From positions 1 to 5,868 of the forward strand of contig JAUVCY010000139.1 of the NCBI GenBank assembly GCA_030595585.1: a stretch of 5,868 bases of DNA. Direction: 5' to 3'. Shown here piece after piece: positions 5,321 to 5,868 of the stretch; position 1 is the first letter of the stretch; every line of letters begins with the position of its first letter. A program made the translations under genes and the position numbers. The notes below the pieces were generated by a model that ran no database searches, was not told the DNA's origin, and saw nothing but the letters and a program-made list of their open reading frames with translations. The DNA comes from Thermoplasmatota archaeon (GTDB taxonomy: Archaea; Thermoplasmatota; Penumbrarchaeia; Penumbrarchaeales; Penumbrarchaeaceae).

Positions 5321-5868
5321 CTATTCCTCTACATCCTCATCGTCGAAGACCACGTCACCCTCGATCATTTCCGGTTCTTCCGACGCAATTTCCGGTTCCG
5401 GATCCCTGGGGCCCATTATGGAGTCCTTGGGGATCTGCATCTCCCTTCTCTGATCGAAATCGGTGTCGGTGCCCGCTTTCTTGGGCCTCTTCTTGAGCTC
5501 GTCCGACTCGAAATCCACCACCGTGGTCTTCTTGGCGAACTTGTAGCCCATCCTGCCGAAGGCAAATATGATCCCCACAAGGATCAGGAAGAAAATAACC
5601 AGAAGGACCATGCGGATAATGTCGCGGGTGAGCGTATCGTCGTCACCTGGTGGATGGTACTCGGCCACACCGATGGTCATGTTGAACCAGTCAACGCCCC
5701 CGCTCCAGTCCACCCCCTCCAGGCTGACAGAGTACTCCCCGACCTCGGTGTAGTTGTGAAAGATCCTGTAGCTGGCGGTGTGGTAGAGCGAATAGGTCTC
5801 CGACGAGCCGTCTCCCCAGTTCACCGTAACCTCCACCGTGTCCTCCGGATCGTTAACTGCCAGCTGGA
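5321..5868 (-). CDS. Membrane-anchored PKD-domain surface protein, C-terminal part (5' partial)
   Basis: The last 181 residues are visible and the frame stays open to the window edge; a GTG at 5836 is internal, since the PKD pattern begins before it (VNDPEDTVEVTVNWGDGS). Residues about 4-55 form a PKD (Ig-like) repeat with the WGDG signature, YTEVGEYSVSL and a closing VDWSGG. A second strand-rich bit follows, then an Asp-rich spacer (PPGDDD) and one membrane helix at about 84-104 (MVLLVIFFLILVGIIFAFG). The basic GRMGYKFAKK after the helix predicts a cytoplasmic C-terminus of about 70 residues that is strongly acidic at its end (FDDEDVEE). PKD domains occur in archaeal surface-layer and adhesion proteins. 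The visible part suggests a type I membrane protein with an outside PKD domain; the N-terminal function lies outside the window. Confidence 0.85.
   Translation of the reverse strand, partial: QLAVNDPEDTVEVTVNWGDGSSETYSLYHTASYRIFHNYTEVGEYSVSLEGVDWSGGVDWFNMTIGVAEYHPPGDDDTLTRDIIRMVLLVIFFLILVGIIFAFGRMGYKFAKKTTVVDFESDELKKRPKKAGTDTDFDQRREMQIPKDSIMGPRDPEPEIASEEPEMIEGDVVFDDEDVEE

Noticed and set aside
5008..5496. Plus-strand open frame across the zinc-ribbon gene, the gap and the antisense of the PKD gene
   Set aside because: It is a +1-type shadow of one gene and an antisense shadow of another, with a composition dominated by Pro, Arg and His.
1..5868. CRISPR array, tRNA or rRNA genes, insertion sequences
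   Set aside because: No spaced direct repeats, cloverleaf-like segments, transposase motifs or terminal inverted repeats were seen; non-coding gaps are all under 200 bp.

Overview
The window is a gene-dense, GC-rich stretch of an archaeal chromosome. The signs are a Cdc48-type AAA+ ATPase, an 80-residue PRC-barrel protein, a DUF2240 protein (an archaeal family), a prenyl diphosphate synthase of the archaeal membrane-lipid pathway, AT-rich TATA-like elements about 40 bp ahead of several start codons, and GGTGAT/GGATGAT-type ribosome binding sites. A euryarchaeote is likely, possibly of the Thermoplasmata / Methanomassiliicoccales kind. That placement rests on gene content and is weaker than the call 'archaeon'.

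Layout. Positions 1-545 (+) hold the 3' end of a Cdc48/VCP-like ATPase, ending in a proteasome-docking type tail (Tyr-Tyr-Gly). A PRC-barrel gene (572-814, +) follows with its own likely promoter. Next is a compact three-gene unit, 856-3707 (+): a diverged HisA-like TIM-barrel protein, a DUF2240 protein whose start overlaps it by ATGA, and after 3 bp a 558-residue protein with a long helical TPR-like N-terminal part and a complete C-terminal JAMM (MPN+/Mov34) metalloprotease motif. The opposite strand carries a geranylgeranyl-type prenyl diphosphate synthase (3651-4805, -), whose 3' end overlaps the JAMM gene by 57 bp. A divergent intergenic region of 179 bp (4806-4984) contains a perfect 16-bp palindrome and separates the synthase from a small four-cysteine zinc-ribbon protein (4985-5236, +). 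The window closes with the C-terminal part of a membrane-anchored PKD-domain surface protein (5321-5868, -), cut by the window edge.

How it may fit together. The most interesting part is the left half. A Cdc48 unfoldase with a proteasome-docking tail lies a few genes upstream of an intact JAMM peptidase fused to a helical-repeat scaffold. In archaea, JAMM enzymes remove ubiquitin-like SAMP modifiers and Cdc48 feeds the 20S proteasome, so a proteostasis link is plausible, but it is inferred from proximity only. The JAMM gene is transcriptionally coupled to two proteins of unknown function (HisA-like and DUF2240), and this trio is the best candidate for an undescribed system here. The right half looks like ordinary housekeeping (lipid precursor synthesis, surface protein) with a possible shared operator.
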